From the NCBI GenBank assembly GCA_904501845.1, contig CAJGCH010000177.1:1-6382 (forward strand): 6,382 nt of DNA, in the 5' to 3' direction. The stretch comes from an uncultured Bacillaceae bacterium. Lineage in GTDB: Bacteria > Bacillota > Bacilli > Bacillales > Pradoshiaceae. The notes beneath the pieces were generated by a model. That model was not told the DNA's origin. It did no database searches and saw nothing but the letters and a program-made list of their open reading frames with translations. Below, piece by piece: positions 5,848 through 6,382 of the stretch (within the stretch, counting starts at the first letter, position 1; every line of letters starts with the position of its first letter). The position numbers and the translations under genes are program-made.

Positions 5848-6382
5848 TTATTCTGTATCCACTGCAAGAGCAGCTTCTTTCTCATAGGAGCGCTTGATAC
5901 GCTCGGCTTCTTTTTGGTTCTTTGGCAAGTAGCCATAGAAGAGGATACCGCTCGCCAGCAAAATGACCCCAAATAGGAAGGTGGTCAAATCGGCCGTTCC
6001 TTTAATGATGACCCAAATGGAATAACCAGTTGCCAAAAGACCGATTAACCCATCGAAAATTCGCGAACGTTTCTCATGTGCTTGGTAGGTTTCCCCCGTC
6101 CAGACCAGCTTCAATTGGAAGGTAGAAGAAATCAAATAAGGCACTAAGTAAGATAATGTTGCGACATAGATGATGAAATCAAAGGCTGCCGCAATAGAAT
6201 TTGAGATCGTCGAGAAGATGAATAACTGACCTAAACCATTAGAAACAACCATAGAAAAAGTCGGTACGCCGTTCTTATTTTCTTTAAGGAAGGCCGGTAT
6301 AAAGAGGCCCTGTTTAGCCGCCTGATACGGAATCTCCGCACTCAAGAGCACCCAGCCAATCGTCGAACCAAATAAACTGATC
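5848..6382 (-). CDS. APC-superfamily amino acid permease, basic amino acid/polyamine antiporter-like (C-terminal 177 aa, cut at the window edge)
   Basis: An integral membrane amino acid transporter. Only the C-terminus is present; the frame stays open to the right edge, where it reads ISLFGSTIGW before VLLSAEIPYQAAKQG. The pattern SAE-P--AAK-G--P--F--ENK-G-P--S is the conserved cytoplasmic segment after helix 8 in ArcD/AdiC-like APA-family antiporters. Four further hydrophobic helices follow, around FSMVVSNGLGQLFIFSTI, FIIYVATLSYLVPYLIS, GLIGLLATGYSIWVII and FLFGVILLASGILFYGYL, and the chain ends in a charged tail rich in Lys and Glu. Arginine/ornithine, lysine or polyamine exchange is plausible from the family, but the substrate-binding N-terminal part is missing, so no gene symbol is given. 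The start lies outside the window; the GTG at 6351 is an internal valine. A strong terminator follows the stop. Confidence 0.85.
   Translation of the reverse strand, partial: ISLFGSTIGWVLLSAEIPYQAAKQGLFIPAFLKENKNGVPTFSMVVSNGLGQLFIFSTISNSIAAAFDFIIYVATLSYLVPYLISSTFQLKLVWTGETYQAHEKRSRIFDGLIGLLATGYSIWVIIKGTADLTTFLFGVILLASGILFYGYLPKNQKEAERIKRSYEKEAALAVDTE

Noticed and set aside
6349..6351. GTG as the start of the permease
   Set aside because: The frame continues upstream to the edge with permease-like residues (ISLFGSTIGW), so the codon is an internal valine of a truncated gene.

Overview
The window looks like chromosomal DNA from a low-to-moderate GC Gram-positive bacterium of the Bacillaceae type. 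Every gene has a strong AGGAGG-like ribosome binding site, GTG and TTG starts are used, promoters are of the sigma-A type, U-tailed hairpins end the genes, and it encodes a CoA-disulfide reductase fused to a rhodanese domain, an architecture known from Bacillus. The genus cannot be fixed from the sequence alone. There are five protein genes (one cut by the right edge) and no tRNA, rRNA, CRISPR array, IS element or phage gene that I can see.

Left half (about 128-3762): a divergent regulator/efflux module. A 402-residue XRE-type helix-turn-helix protein with a long TPR-like sensor region is on the minus strand. Divergent from it is a plus-strand gene pair: a 12-TM-type MFS exporter of the macrolide-efflux-like group, then an unusual protein with a TPR-like N-terminus and an alpha/beta-hydrolase C-terminus. 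The 156-bp divergent region holds back-to-back promoters and two perfect copies of one palindrome, AGTTTAA-N5-TTAAACT, 55 bp apart centre to centre. One copy lies between the two -35 boxes and the other covers the expected transcription start of the exporter. These are very probably the operators of the XRE-TPR protein. The likely job is ligand-controlled export, and perhaps hydrolysis, of a small molecule or peptide; the ligand is unknown.

Middle (about 3950-5741): a minus-strand gene for the flavoprotein CoA-disulfide/persulfide reductase with a C-terminal rhodanese domain (both redox cysteines present) has its own terminator and promoter. Inside the promoter spacer lies ATACCCCTACAGGTAT, which resembles operators of the CsoR/CstR family. 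Because CstR proteins sense persulfides and control sulfide-handling genes, this suggests that the reductase is induced by reactive sulfur. An imperfect tandem repeat (TGTGAARATTAT twice) sits just upstream of this promoter.

Right end (5793-6382): the C-terminal third or so of an APC-superfamily, basic amino acid/polyamine antiporter-like permease on the minus strand. A strong terminator follows it and separates it from the reductase gene.
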